DNA from: an uncultured Mediterranea sp.
GTDB lineage: Bacteria > Bacteroidota > Bacteroidia > Bacteroidales > Bacteroidaceae
Assembly: GCA_945831575.1 (NCBI GenBank)
Contig: CAMACX010000005.1
Coordinates: 53,666 to 117,665 of the forward strand
Direction of reading: 5' to 3'
DNA: 64,000 bases
The notes beneath the pieces were generated by a model that was not told the origin of the DNA, searched no databases, and saw nothing but the letters and a program-made list of their open reading frames with translations. The position numbers and the translations under genes were made by a program. Of this stretch, positions 10,238 to 17,848 are shown in pieces. The first letter of the stretch is position 1, and each line of letters begins with the position of its first letter.

Positions 10238-10285
10238 GAAAAGTTCCGTAATCCCTTCTGTAGAAGGAGTTGCGGAACTTTTCTT
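10238..10285 (+). terminator. clpB terminator hairpin
   Basis: AAAAGTTCCG at the left pairs with CGGAACTTTT at the right, and the inner CCTTCT pairs with AGAAGG. A T-rich tail follows. The arms belong to a family of hairpins with a GTTRCGG core found at three more places in the window. Confidence 0.8.
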
Positions 10286-10378
10286 ATAAACGTCCTTTTT
10301 CAAAGGCAGAAAGTAGCTCGCAAGTAAGCCGCAGGTTGGGGACATTATAATTACGTTGGTAATTTGTTATCAGCAGGG

Positions 10379-10416
10379 TGAAAAACTATTTTCCTCGAGA
10401 TGAAAAAAGTTTTTCA
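10379..10416. repeat. Two 22-bp palindromic units
   Basis: TGAAAAACTATTTTC begins at 10379 and TGAAAAAAGTTTTTCA begins at 10401, exactly 22 bp later. Each is a short palindrome. The spacing matches longer arrays at 30.7 and 54.6 kb. Confidence 0.5.
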
Positions 10417-10481
10417 TTGCATTGATAACGGCTGGTACCGAGCCTACGGGTATGAGACGAAAAACCGCTCTGATGATAAAA

Positions 10482-10629
10482 AACACTTCACACTTCACAT
10501 CTCCTTATAACAAATTGATTAACAAAGTAATAGAGTATGAAGTTAAGATGAAAACACTTCACACCACACTTCACAGCATAACAGTCAGTGAATCAATGTG
10601 ATACAACGGAATATGAAGTGTGAAGTGTT
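10482..10629. repeat. Heptamer-framed structured element, copy A
   Basis: The left arm AACACTTCACACTTCA (10482-10497, two ACTTCAC heptamers) is perfectly mirrored by TGAAGTGTGAAGTGTT (10614-10629). Two more ACTTCAC copies lie inside at 10554-10573. Span 148 bp. The same plan with different heptamers occurs at 30941-31099 and 31156-31300. Confidence 0.75.
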
Positions 10630-10667
10630 CTTTTCATTTCTCCGCAAAAATTGCAGTAGGCCCAAAA

Positions 10668-10712
10668 TAGAAGTTCCGCAAGCCCTGCTGGTGTAGGGGT
10701 TGCGGAACTTCT
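10668..10712. repeat. Second GTTRCGG-family hairpin
   Basis: AGAAGTTCCGCAA and AGGGGTTGCGGAACTTCT form a long stem with a short loop. It shares its arm sequence with the clpB terminator 430 bp away and could also end transcription of the DUF5606 gene on the other strand. Confidence 0.65.
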
Positions 10713-10800
10713 TTATGGGTATCGTACGCATGCCTTACCGGTATCCCAAAAGTGCCTTACTTGCACTGACTTTCATTAACCTAGACGGTAGAGGCAGTCA

Positions 10801-11223
10801 TTATTGCGCTTCATCCTCAGCTGCTTCAGCTTGTTCCTCGAAGTCGGTGATACCGGCCTTGACCAGCAGATTGTACCAGGAGATGAGCTTCTTGATGTCC
10901 GACACGTGTACGCGGTCACGGTCAAAGTTGGGGAGCACCTCGCCCATATAGGCTCTGAGCTCATCCTGTGAGGCCTTCTTCAGGTCAATGGTGGCTTCCT
11001 GACCATTCTCCTTGGTCTTGACAGCCGTGAGCACCTGGCTCAGAGGCACATCCTCGGCATCAGTGTACATGGCGATATCGCCTAAAGAGATAATCTTCTC
11101 GCTTCCATAAGCAGGAATGCGCTTTTTATCTACAAGCGACTCTACAATCAGCATGTTGCGTCCTTGCGAAACAAGCTTATACAAGCCGGGCTTACCGGCG
11201 ATAGACAGGATAGTCTTCAACAT
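10801..11223 (-). CDS. DUF5606 family protein
   Basis: 140-residue Bacteroidetes protein of the DUF5606 family, function unknown. The amino half (MLKTILSIAGKPGLYKLVS) looks like a small beta-barrel module and is followed by a helical segment (QDELRAYMGEVLPNFDRDRVH, about 88-108) and an acidic tail. It lies after coaE in the same direction, but a TAACTTTG -7 element at 11305-11298 suggests a promoter of its own overlapping the coaE stop. No signal peptide or membrane segment is visible, so it is probably cytosolic. Confidence 0.75.
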   Translation of the reverse strand: MLKTILSIAGKPGLYKLVSQGRNMLIVESLVDKKRIPAYGSEKIISLGDIAMYTDAEDVPLSQVLTAVKTKENGQEATIDLKKASQDELRAYMGEVLPNFDRDRVHVSDIKKLISWYNLLVKAGITDFEEQAEAAEDEAQ

Positions 11224-11297
11224 AATCTTCTATTAATCTTTTGGTTTCTTACATAAAAATGCTTTGCAGAGCGTACCATAGGGGGCTTCTGCGGGGG

Positions 11298-11305
11298 CAA
11301 AGTTA
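11298..11305 (-). promoter_or_regulatory. -7 element before the DUF5606 gene
   Basis: Minus-strand TAACTTTG fits TAnnTTTG and is followed by the GCCCCC run common after such elements. It overlaps the end of coaE. A clear -33 box at standard spacing is not seen. Confidence 0.5.
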
Positions 11306-11899
11306 ATCATTATTTCCTAAAAGCGAAGCAATCAGCGCCAAAACCTGTGGTATCAGGGGCACAAAATCGTCATTCTGAATGATGTGATGGGCCGTACTGC
11401 TCCGCTCCTCATCGGCCATCTGCCGCTCTACGCGTTGCTCTATCTGCTGCCGAGAAGCAGCATCGCGCTGCATGGCCCTGCGGATGCGGGTCTCCAAGGG
11501 AGCAGTAACCAAGACCACGCTGTCCACTACGTCGGTGAAACCGGCTTCCACCAGGATGGCCGACTCGATGGCCACGACAGGGTGGCCTGCATGATCTGCT
11601 ACCCAACGGCGGAAGTCCTGCTTCACCCGTGGGTGAATCAAGGCATTGATAGTGGCTGCATGGTCAGCATAGGCAAAAAGATATTTGGCTATCAAGGGCT
11701 TGTTTAAGGCCTCACCCTGATAGGCCTCGGGACCCAGCAAGGAGATGAGTCCGGCACGAATCACTTCATCACGTACCATCAGCCGCTTGGTCTCATCATC
11801 GGAGCTATAGACGGGGACCCCCATCAACTGTAGCAGACGGCACACTACGCTCTTCCCGCTACCGATACCGCCGGTTATACCCAGTATAATTGGACTCAT
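11303..11899 (-). CDS. coaE: Dephospho-CoA kinase
   Basis: Last enzyme of coenzyme A synthesis; it phosphorylates the ribose 3'-hydroxyl of dephospho-CoA. The 198-residue length is typical. The P-loop GITGGIGSGKSVVCR lies at residues 7-21, followed by the VPVYSSDDETKRL segment, and the LIHPRVKQDF and AIESAILVEAGF blocks typical of CoaE. It starts 6 nt after the YbbR-like gene stop, so the two are cotranscribed. The nusB-yajC-ybbR-coaE order is common in Bacteroides. Confidence 0.95.
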   Translation of the reverse strand: MSPIILGITGGIGSGKSVVCRLLQLMGVPVYSSDDETKRLMVRDEVIRAGLISLLGPEAYQGEALNKPLIAKYLFAYADHAATINALIHPRVKQDFRRWVADHAGHPVVAIESAILVEAGFTDVVDSVVLVTAPLETRIRRAMQRDAASRQQIEQRVERQMADEERSSTAHHIIQNDDFVPLIPQVLALIASLLGNND

Positions 11900-11905
11900 A
11901 CGCCA

Positions 11906-12922
11906 TCAATTGTATTCGTTCACACTGACCTGCTCAATGAGAAAATCTACCTGTTCGGGGACAAAGCGGACATTCAATACCCCTTCGGGTATCTGCTGCA
12001 AGGCCACATTGTACTTCTGCCCTCTCAGCTGCATCAGCTCCTCGTAGGGAACCTTCAACAGAAACTCATCGGCACGGAGGGTCTTGTAGCGATTCTTACC
12101 TACCTGAAACATCACCTTCACCTTGGAGGGGAAAGCACGCAACTCCTTACCTAAGGGGAAATCAGTTCCTACCAAGGGGACCTCGACCGAGGCTTCTGTA
12201 TATACGTCCGTAAACAACTGGACCTCAACCTGCTGCGGGACAAACTTCATGCCCTTCTGCATCCGCAAATCTACCATGCGCTTCACCGTGTCAGCCACAT
12301 CACTCCATTCCGTATATGCCGTATAAGCTGCCACAAGGGTATCAAGCATGGGAGCAGGAGCATACACCTCCACGGAGTCCGGGCTGAAAAGGGTATCGGC
12401 AAGGAAGTAGGTCTGAGCAGCGGTAATCTTCCCGTTGAGCTTCACAGGTACCCGCTTGGACTTGGCCCGTGTGTAATAGAAATCGAGGGTATCGGGCTTG
12501 ACAGAAAGCAGACGGGTAGAGGCACTCATCTGGGACAGGAGTTGCTTCTCAAGCTGTGATACAGGAATCCACACGTGGTTGTCATTGCTCTTCACCTTAT
12601 CAAAGTCGATGCCCAGAGGGAGGAAGTCCTTCCCCACCTTATAGTTAAGGAGCACCGTACCGCGGTCCTTTACACGCAGTTGCAGGCTCTGCGGCAGGTC
12701 GGACGTGATGACCACATCAGCCGGCAATCCCTTGAGCCGGAACGGGACCTGAAGGTCATCCTCAAATTCGCCATTGAGCGTCTGCAGCAGCCAGAATCCC
12801 CCGGCCACGAAGAAGAAAAACAAAAAAAGGAAGAACTCCCTGCTCCTTTCTGAGAAGAGGAAGTCCTTCATCATGCGGTTCAGCCGCCTGTACAGACGGT
12901 TTAGTTCGTTGCGATCAAGCAT
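11906..12922 (-). CDS. YbbR-like (CdaR-like) membrane-anchored protein
   Basis: 338-residue protein with one amino-terminal transmembrane helix (FFLFLFFFFVAGGFWLLQ, about 31-48) and a periplasmic part made of YbbR-like beta repeats. In Firmicutes YbbR/CdaR proteins regulate the cyclic-di-AMP cyclase CdaA; no cyclase gene is visible here, so that role is only a family analogy. It sits between yajC (30-nt gap) and coaE (6-nt gap), which argues for one transcript. Confidence 0.75.
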   Translation of the reverse strand: MLDRNELNRLYRRLNRMMKDFLFSERSREFFLFLFFFFVAGGFWLLQTLNGEFEDDLQVPFRLKGLPADVVITSDLPQSLQLRVKDRGTVLLNYKVGKDFLPLGIDFDKVKSNDNHVWIPVSQLEKQLLSQMSASTRLLSVKPDTLDFYYTRAKSKRVPVKLNGKITAAQTYFLADTLFSPDSVEVYAPAPMLDTLVAAYTAYTEWSDVADTVKRMVDLRMQKGMKFVPQQVEVQLFTDVYTEASVEVPLVGTDFPLGKELRAFPSKVKVMFQVGKNRYKTLRADEFLLKVPYEELMQLRGQKYNVALQQIPEGVLNVRFVPEQVDFLIEQVSVNEYN

Positions 12923-12952
12923 ACGCCCTACCCTTTAGCAACCACCGTGATT

Positions 12953-13282
12953 TTACTTAGCTGCCTGCTGGCTTTGGTTGGCATCGGCAGCGGCGGCAAA
13001 GATGGAGTTCTTGTCCACGCGAATGCGGACGTTAGAAGCGATCTCTAGCATGACATCGCTGTCGTTGATTTCCTTCACAGTGCCGTGGATGCCCCCAGCG
13101 GTAATGACGCGCTGATTGAGCTGAAGTGACTTACGGAAGTTATTGATTTCCTTCTGTTTCTTGTTTTGCGGACGAATCATGAAGAAATACATGATGGCAA
13201 ACATTGCAATCAGCATAATCCACATCATGCCACCGCCCTGAGGTGCAGCGCCAGGAGCCTGCAGTAAAGTCATTGTAACCAT
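12953..13282 (-). CDS. yajC: Preprotein translocase accessory subunit YajC
   Basis: 109-residue inner-membrane protein of the SecDF-YajC complex, which assists protein export. One transmembrane helix (MMWIMLIAMFAIMYFFMI, about 20-37) is followed by the hallmark RPQNKKQKEI motif and a small cytosolic beta domain (ITAGGIHGTVKEI). It lies in the nusB-yajC-ybbR-coaE operon. The 59-bp gap before it contains tandem AAGTTATTTAG-type repeats. Confidence 0.9.
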   Translation of the reverse strand: MVTMTLLQAPGAAPQGGGMMWIMLIAMFAIMYFFMIRPQNKKQKEINNFRKSLQLNQRVITAGGIHGTVKEINDSDVMLEIASNVRIRVDKNSIFAAAADANQSQQAAK

Positions 13283-13341
13283 ATCTTAGTTTTTAAGTTT
13301 TTAAGTTATTTAGTTCTTAAGTTATTTAGTTGCTGAGTATT
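13283..13341. repeat. Short tandem repeats between nusB and yajC
   Basis: Runs of TTTTTAAG, TTATTTAG and TTCTTAAG in 8-bp steps fill the gap between the two genes. No hairpin or promoter is clear. Comparable 7-bp repeats lie in other leaders of the window. Confidence 0.5.
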
Positions 13342-14268
13342 TTAGTTCTTGGTAAGCTTTCCTTCCTTCTTCAGCACCTTGACAATGCCGTCGAGTGTGC
13401 CATTGACAAACGAGCCGCTCTTGTGCGTGCTATACACCTTCGCAATATCTACATATTCATTGAGCGTCACGCTGATAGGGATGTTGGGGAAGCTCAGAAT
13501 CTCGGCCAGCGCACACTGCATGATGATGACATCCATGAAGGCTACACGGTCCAGGTCCCAGTTGCGGATGTTCTCGCTGATCAAGTGACGGTAGTAGTCT
13601 GCATTGAGAATCGTACGGCGGAAGAGGCGACGGGCAAACTCCTGGTCCTCTTCGTCCTTGAACTCGGGGAGCAGTTCCTGATTGGCACCGTTCTTCGGGT
13701 CGAAGCGCTTGATGGTCTTCAGCACGAAGGTGTCAACCACCTCCTTGTCGTCGTTCCAATAGAGGCTCTGGTCTTCGAGCAAGCTGTCAAGCGACTGGTT
13801 ATTGAAGACAAAGGTCTTATAGAGCTTGCGCCACAGCTCGCGGTCGTCGTCATACGAAGACGCTTCCGAAGCCATATATTCCTTATATATATCAGAAGCC
13901 ACAATCTGATCGTAGAGACTCTTCACGAAGTCCTCTTCATCGTTCCATGAACGCTTCTGGTTGGTGGCGTACTCAGCCAGCTGCTTATTCACCTCCAGCT
14001 GGGCGATGAACTGGTTGTCTGCAAACTTGGTATTCGGATTAAGTTCCTCGGGTGTAGGTGCCAGCTTATTCTTGGCAAAATCAATGCGTTTCTGTGCAAA
14101 CCGCGTCACAGCCACCATCAACATAAGAAGGTAGTTATAAAGATCATAAGCTTTCGACAGGCTGAAGAACAACTCTTTTTCTCCAGCATCCAAATTTTTG
14201 TTGCCGTTCTGATAATAAGCATACACAATCTGTATCAGCTTCAGACGGATAAGAACTCTGTTGATCAT
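13342..14268 (-). CDS. nusB: Transcription antitermination factor NusB (long Bacteroidetes form)
   Basis: NusB binds boxA RNA with NusE and supports antitermination of rRNA operons. At 308 residues this is about twice the length of the E. coli protein; the NusB core is in the carboxyl half (AFMDVIIMQCALAEIL and ISVTLNEYVDIAKVYS, about 238-280), while the amino half is a helical extension normal for Bacteroidetes. The start MINRVLIRLKLIQIVYAYYQ is the usual one. A TACTTTTG element at 14316-14309 provides a promoter and makes this the first gene of the operon. Confidence 0.9.
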   Translation of the reverse strand: MINRVLIRLKLIQIVYAYYQNGNKNLDAGEKELFFSLSKAYDLYNYLLMLMVAVTRFAQKRIDFAKNKLAPTPEELNPNTKFADNQFIAQLEVNKQLAEYATNQKRSWNDEEDFVKSLYDQIVASDIYKEYMASEASSYDDDRELWRKLYKTFVFNNQSLDSLLEDQSLYWNDDKEVVDTFVLKTIKRFDPKNGANQELLPEFKDEEDQEFARRLFRRTILNADYYRHLISENIRNWDLDRVAFMDVIIMQCALAEILSFPNIPISVTLNEYVDIAKVYSTHKSGSFVNGTLDGIVKVLKKEGKLTKN

Positions 14269-14308
14269 ACTTTCTGTTATAGTTACTTGGTTAGTTCGAT
14301 TTAGGCTG

Positions 14309-14316
14309 CAAAAGTA
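14309..14316 (-). promoter_or_regulatory. -7 element of the nusB operon
   Basis: Minus-strand TACTTTTG fits TAnnTTTG, about 40 nt before the nusB start. A TTG at 14341-14339 is a weak -33 candidate at 22 bp. Confidence 0.55.
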
Positions 14317-14443
14317 GCTATTTTTGGTGATACCACAGCAAGAAAAAAGTTTTTTTTCGAAAATAAAGCAATTAAATGCCTATTTTCTTTGGGATAAGAA
14401 AAAAAATAGTCAATTTTGGCCCCGTTTTTAATCACTTAAGATT

Positions 14444-14842
14444 ATGGAAGAACTGAAGAAAAGACACAGTGACGTGGAGAAGAACGAGAAGGATATCGTC
14501 TATTCCCAGGCCATCAAGGCCGGCAAACGCATCTACTATCTCGACGTGAAAATGAACCGCAAGGAGGAACTATTTCTAGCCATTACCGAAAGCAAGAAGG
14601 TGATAACAGGCGAGGGTGAAGAGACACAGGTTAACTTTGAGAAGCATAAGATTTTCCTCTATAAGGAGGACTTGGACAAGTTCCAGAAGGGATTTGAGCA
14701 GGCCATCCATTACATCCGCAAGCGTCAGCCCATCGCACCGCAGGAAGAGACTGAAGCTGACGAAATGCACGAAGAGACGCACGAAGAGAGTCATGAAGCG
14801 TCCCCTTTGGAGGGAGAAATCAAAATTGACATTGATTTTTAA
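14444..14842 (+). CDS. DUF3276 PUR-domain nucleic-acid-binding protein
   Basis: 132-residue protein of the Bacteroidetes DUF3276 family, which has the PUR-alpha fold that binds single-stranded DNA or RNA in Bacteroidetes and Borrelia. The PUR module covers about residues 17-90 (IVYSQAIKAGKRIYYLDVKM, then FLAITESKK and HKIFLYKEDLDKF). A long acidic tail rich in Glu and His (HEETHEESHEAS) follows. It is divergent from nusB, with about 175 bp of AT-rich DNA between them. Function in vivo is not established. Confidence 0.85.
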   Translation: MEELKKRHSDVEKNEKDIVYSQAIKAGKRIYYLDVKMNRKEELFLAITESKKVITGEGEETQVNFEKHKIFLYKEDLDKFQKGFEQAIHYIRKRQPIAPQEETEADEMHEETHEESHEASPLEGEIKIDIDF

Positions 14843-14851
14843 CTAAAATAC

Positions 14852-14882
14852 TTTGATATTTCAGAAATAAGCAGTAATTTTG
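14852..14882 (+). promoter_or_regulatory. Consensus Bacteroides promoter of rplY
   Basis: TTTG at 14852-14855, a 19-bp spacer, and TAATTTTG at 14875-14882 match the -33/-7 consensus fully. About 95 nt of leader follow, with a GATGGTTTAGACCATC stem near 14900 that could take part in control of the ribosomal protein gene. Confidence 0.85.
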
Positions 14883-14984
14883 CGCCGCTTTTTGCAGCAT
14901 CGGATGGTTTAGACCATCGCGTGTGATGGTGAATTAAGCAAAACGAGACAACTTAATTTAGAGTAACACAAAAAATTAAAGTAA

Positions 14985-15575
14985 ATGAAATCTATCGAAA
15001 TCAAAGGCACTGCAAGAACCATTGCAGCCCGCTCTTCCGAACAGGCAAGAGCACTGAAAGCAATCCGTAAGGACAACGGCGTACCCTGTGAGCTCTACGG
15101 TGGTGGCGAGAACATCCACTTCACTGTACCTGCTGACGGACTGCGCAACCTGGTGTACACTCCCCACATCTACGTGGTTGACCTCGACATCGACGGCAAG
15201 AAGGTGAATGCCATCATGAAGGATATCCAGTTCCATCCCGTTAAGGACAATATCCTGCACGTTGACTTCTATCAGATTGACGAGAGCAAGCCCATCGTCA
15301 TGGAAGTGCCCGTACAGCTCGAAGGTCTGGCTGAAGGTGTGAAGGCCGGTGGTAAGCTGGCTCTGCAGATCCGCAAGCTGAAAGTGAAGGCTCTCTACAA
15401 CCTCATCCCCGAGAAGCTGATTATCAACGTCTCTCATCTGGGTCTGGGTAAGACCATCAAGGTGGGCGAACTGAGCTTCGAGAACCTGGAACTGCTCAAC
15501 GCCAAGGAGGCTGTGGTTTGCGCTGTGAAGCTGACCCGTGCCGCTCGTGGTGCAGCTGCTGCCGCTCAAGGCTAA
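14985..15575 (+). CDS. rplY: 50S ribosomal protein bL25 (CTC form)
   Basis: 196-residue member of the long CTC-type bL25 proteins, which bind 5S rRNA. The amino half (MKSIEIKGTARTIA, then RKDNGVPCELYGGGEN) is the L25 5S-binding fold and the carboxyl half is the TL5/CTC beta domain; an Ala-rich tail ends the protein. A full consensus promoter at 14852-14882 and a terminator at 15620-15680 make it a single-gene unit. Confidence 0.95.
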   Translation: MKSIEIKGTARTIAARSSEQARALKAIRKDNGVPCELYGGGENIHFTVPADGLRNLVYTPHIYVVDLDIDGKKVNAIMKDIQFHPVKDNILHVDFYQIDESKPIVMEVPVQLEGLAEGVKAGGKLALQIRKLKVKALYNLIPEKLIINVSHLGLGKTIKVGELSFENLELLNAKEAVVCAVKLTRAARGAAAAAQG

Positions 15576-15619
15576 TAGCAGCCCGAAGAGAGAAGGCTTA
15601 TATTCATCTCAACATAGAG

Positions 15620-15680
15620 CGCGGATTGTCGCAGGCGTCGCACCAACGGCGTCGAGCAGTGCAATCCGCGTTTTTGTTTT
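15620..15680 (+). terminator. rplY terminator
   Basis: CGCGGATTG (15620-15628) pairs with CAATCCGCG (15662-15670), followed by TTTTTGTTTTT. The 33-nt loop contains a smaller hairpin built on GGCGTCG/CGGCGTC. Confidence 0.85.
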
Positions 15681-15699
15681 TAGATAGACTACCCTTCTT

Positions 15700-15734
15700 C
15701 ACTAATCACTAATCACTGAACACTAATCACTAAA
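15700..15734 (+). repeat. ATCACTA heptamer repeats in the pth leader
   Basis: Four copies of a CACTAAT-type 7-bp unit, one degenerate (ATCACTGA), lie directly before the pth start. The same heptamer is repeated in the leaders of proC, the XRE-cupin gene and the acyl-CoA ligase gene. Confidence 0.7.
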
Positions 15735-15744
15735 TAGGGAACTG

Positions 15745-16308
15745 ATGAAATACTTAATAGTCGGTCTAGGCAACATCGGCAGCGAATATCATGAGACGCG
15801 CCACAACATCGGATTTATGGTGGTGGATGCGTTGGCACGCGAGGCTGGAGTCAGCTTCAGTGACGGACGTTACGGAGCTACAGCATCACTCTCCATCAAG
15901 GGACGACAACTGCTGCTGCTGAAGCCTTCCACCTATATGAACCTCAGTGGCAACGCCGTGCGTTACTGGATGCAGAAGGAGCGCATCGAGCTGGAACAGA
16001 CACTGATTGTGGTCGATGACATCGCCCTGCCCTTTGGCACGCTACGCCTCAAGGGACAAGGCAGCGATGCGGGACATAACGGACTGAAACACATTGCCGA
16101 GACCCTCGGGACACAAGCCTACGCAAGACTGCGCTTCGGCATAGGCAATGACTTTCCACGCGGTATGCAGATTGACTACGTGCTGGGACATTTTGCGCCT
16201 GAGCAGATGGAGCTGATGCCCGAACGGCTCAAGACGGCCGGAGAAATTGTCAAAAGCTTCTGCCTGGCAGGCATCAACCTCACCATGAACCAATTCAACA
16301 AACGATAA
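15745..16308 (+). CDS. pth: Peptidyl-tRNA hydrolase
   Basis: 187-residue enzyme that frees tRNA from prematurely released peptidyl-tRNA. Family blocks are complete: [18 protein letters not shown] (residues 7-24, with the catalytic His in RHNIG), [13 protein letters not shown] near 59, [10 protein letters not shown] near 90 and [12 protein letters not shown] near 109. An S4-domain gene starts 17 nt downstream and is probably cotranscribed; pairing of pth with an Hsp15-like gene suits a ribosome-rescue role. Confidence 0.96.
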   Translation: MKYLIVGLGNIGSEYHETRHNIGFMVVDALAREAGVSFSDGRYGATASLSIKGRQLLLLKPSTYMNLSGNAVRYWMQKERIELEQTLIVVDDIALPFGTLRLKGQGSDAGHNGLKHIAETLGTQAYARLRFGIGNDFPRGMQIDYVLGHFAPEQMELMPERLKTAGEIVKSFCLAGINLTMNQFNKR

Positions 16309-16325
16309 TCCGATAACAACAAACG

Positions 16326-16751
16326 ATGAGCGAAGCACGAATAGACAAATGGATGTGGGCTGTGCGTATCTTCAAGACACGCACCATAGCAGCCGAAGCA
16401 TGCAAAAAAGGACGCATCCATATCAATGGGGCACAAGCTAAAGCCGCCCGCATGGTGAAACCTGGCGATGTCATTGAGGTACGCAAACCTCCCATCACCT
16501 ACTCCTTCAAGGTCCTTCAGGCCATCGAAAAACGCGTAGGAGCCAAGCTCGTGAGCGAAATGATGGAGAATGTCACCACGCCCGACCAGTATGAACTGCT
16601 GGAAATGAGCAAAGTGAGCGGCTTCGTCAACCGGGCCAAGGGTACAGGCCGTCCCACCAAGAAGGACCGACGCTCTCTGGACGACTTCACCACGCCAGAG
16701 TTCATGGACGACTTCGATTTCGACTTCGACTTCGATGACGAGGAGGAATAA
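16326..16751 (+). CDS. S4-domain RNA-binding protein (Hsp15-like)
   Basis: 141-residue protein with an amino-terminal S4 RNA-binding domain (RIDKWMWAVRIFKTRTIAAE, residues 5-24, and KPGDVIEVRK near 45). Hsp15/HslR-type proteins bind free 50S subunits carrying nascent chains. The carboxyl end is a low-complexity acidic tail of Asp and Phe residues (about 120-141). It follows pth after 17 nt in the same direction. Confidence 0.85.
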   Translation: MSEARIDKWMWAVRIFKTRTIAAEACKKGRIHINGAQAKAARMVKPGDVIEVRKPPITYSFKVLQAIEKRVGAKLVSEMMENVTTPDQYELLEMSKVSGFVNRAKGTGRPTKKDRRSLDDFTTPEFMDDFDFDFDFDDEEE

Positions 16752-16830
16752 ATATATAGCTCGTAACTAATACTTGTAGCTTGTAGCTCGTAGCAAATAC
16801 TCGTAGCTCGTAGCTTGTAACTAGTAACTA
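16752..16830 (+). repeat. TAGCTCG-type heptamer repeats
   Basis: About ten imperfect 7-bp units of the form GTAGCTT/GTAGCTC/GTAACTA fill the gap between the S4 gene and the oxidoreductase gene. No terminator or promoter stands out. Confidence 0.65.
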
Positions 16831-16836
16831 AAAAAA

Positions 16837-17820
16837 ATGGAAAAGATAATCAAGTGGGGCTTCATTGGTTGTGGTGAAGTGACCAGATACAAGAGCGGAC
16901 CGGCCTTTCAGAAGATTGAAGGCTCGGAAGTGGTGGCCGTGATGAGCCGCAACGGCCAAAAGGCACAGCAATATGCCGAGGAATGGGGTATCGCACATTG
17001 GTACGATGATGCGCAAGCCCTCATTGACGACCCTGAGGTCAATGCGGTCTATATCGCCACTCCCCCTTCATCGCACGCGACCTATGCCATCATGGCCATG
17101 AAGGCCGGCAAGCCCTGCTACATCGAGAAGCCCATGGCAGAGACCTACGAGGAGTGCTGCCGTATCAACCGCGTGTCGCAAGAGACCGGCGTACCCTGCT
17201 TCGTGGCCTACTACCGCCGATACTTACCTTATTTCCTGAAAGTCAAAGAGTTGGTAGAGAGCGGAGCAATTGGTCAAGTCATCAATATCCAGATTCGATT
17301 TGCCCAGCCTCCACGCAACCTGGACTACAATAGCGAACACCTGCCTTGGCGCGTACAGCCTGACATTGCCGGAGGAGGCTACTTCTACGACCTTGCTCCC
17401 CATCAGATTGACCTGCTGCAAGAGATTTTCGGCTGCATACTCCAAGCCTCTGGCTTCAAGAGCAACCGAAGGGGACTCTATCCTGCCGAAGACACGCTGA
17501 GTGCCTGCTTCCAGTTTGACAACGGCATTGTAGGCAGTGGTTCATGGTGCTTCGTGGCCCACGATTCAGCCCGTGAAGATCGTATCGAGGTGATTGGCGA
17601 CAAGGGGATGATCTGCTTCTCCGTCTATACCTACGACCCTATCGCACTCCATACGGAGCGAGGCCGCGAAGAGATTCACATCACCAACCCCACCTACGTT
17701 CAGCAACCTTTGATTCAAGCTGTAGTCGATCACCTGCGCGGACTTTCCACCTGCACATGCGATGGCGAAAGCGCCACCCTTACTAACTGGGTAATGGACA
17801 AGATTCTCGGAAAGATCTGA
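16837..17820 (+). CDS. Gfo/Idh/MocA family oxidoreductase
   Basis: 327-residue NAD(P)-dependent sugar or polyol dehydrogenase family protein. The Rossmann motif GFIGCGEVTRYKSG lies at residues 8-21, YIATPPSSHATYA near 74 and the conserved EKP motif (CYIEKPMAET) near 97. The carboxyl half is the GFO/IDH substrate domain, with a DLAPHQIDLL segment near 186. The substrate cannot be read from the sequence. It is convergent with the antiporter gene, with only 28 bp between stops. Confidence 0.9.
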   Translation: MEKIIKWGFIGCGEVTRYKSGPAFQKIEGSEVVAVMSRNGQKAQQYAEEWGIAHWYDDAQALIDDPEVNAVYIATPPSSHATYAIMAMKAGKPCYIEKPMAETYEECCRINRVSQETGVPCFVAYYRRYLPYFLKVKELVESGAIGQVINIQIRFAQPPRNLDYNSEHLPWRVQPDIAGGGYFYDLAPHQIDLLQEIFGCILQASGFKSNRRGLYPAEDTLSACFQFDNGIVGSGSWCFVAHDSAREDRIEVIGDKGMICFSVYTYDPIALHTERGREEIHITNPTYVQQPLIQAVVDHLRGLSTCTCDGESATLTNWVMDKILGKI

Positions 17821-17848
17821 TTGTCAATCACCCCATGCTCATGAGGCA

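Larger units (their letters stand above)
10219..10800. other. 582-bp gene-free interval with hairpins and structured repeats
   Basis: No credible gene. From left to right it holds the clpB terminator hairpin (10238-10285), two 22-bp palindromic units (10379-10416), a 148-bp heptamer-framed element (10482-10629) and a second hairpin related to the terminator (10668-10712). The short frame at 10700-10951 is an antisense shadow of the DUF5606 gene. Confidence 0.8.

Noticed and set aside
10700..10951. Plus-strand open frame opposite the DUF5606 gene
   Set aside because: It is an antisense shadow with Ser-rich low-complexity translation and starts inside a hairpin.
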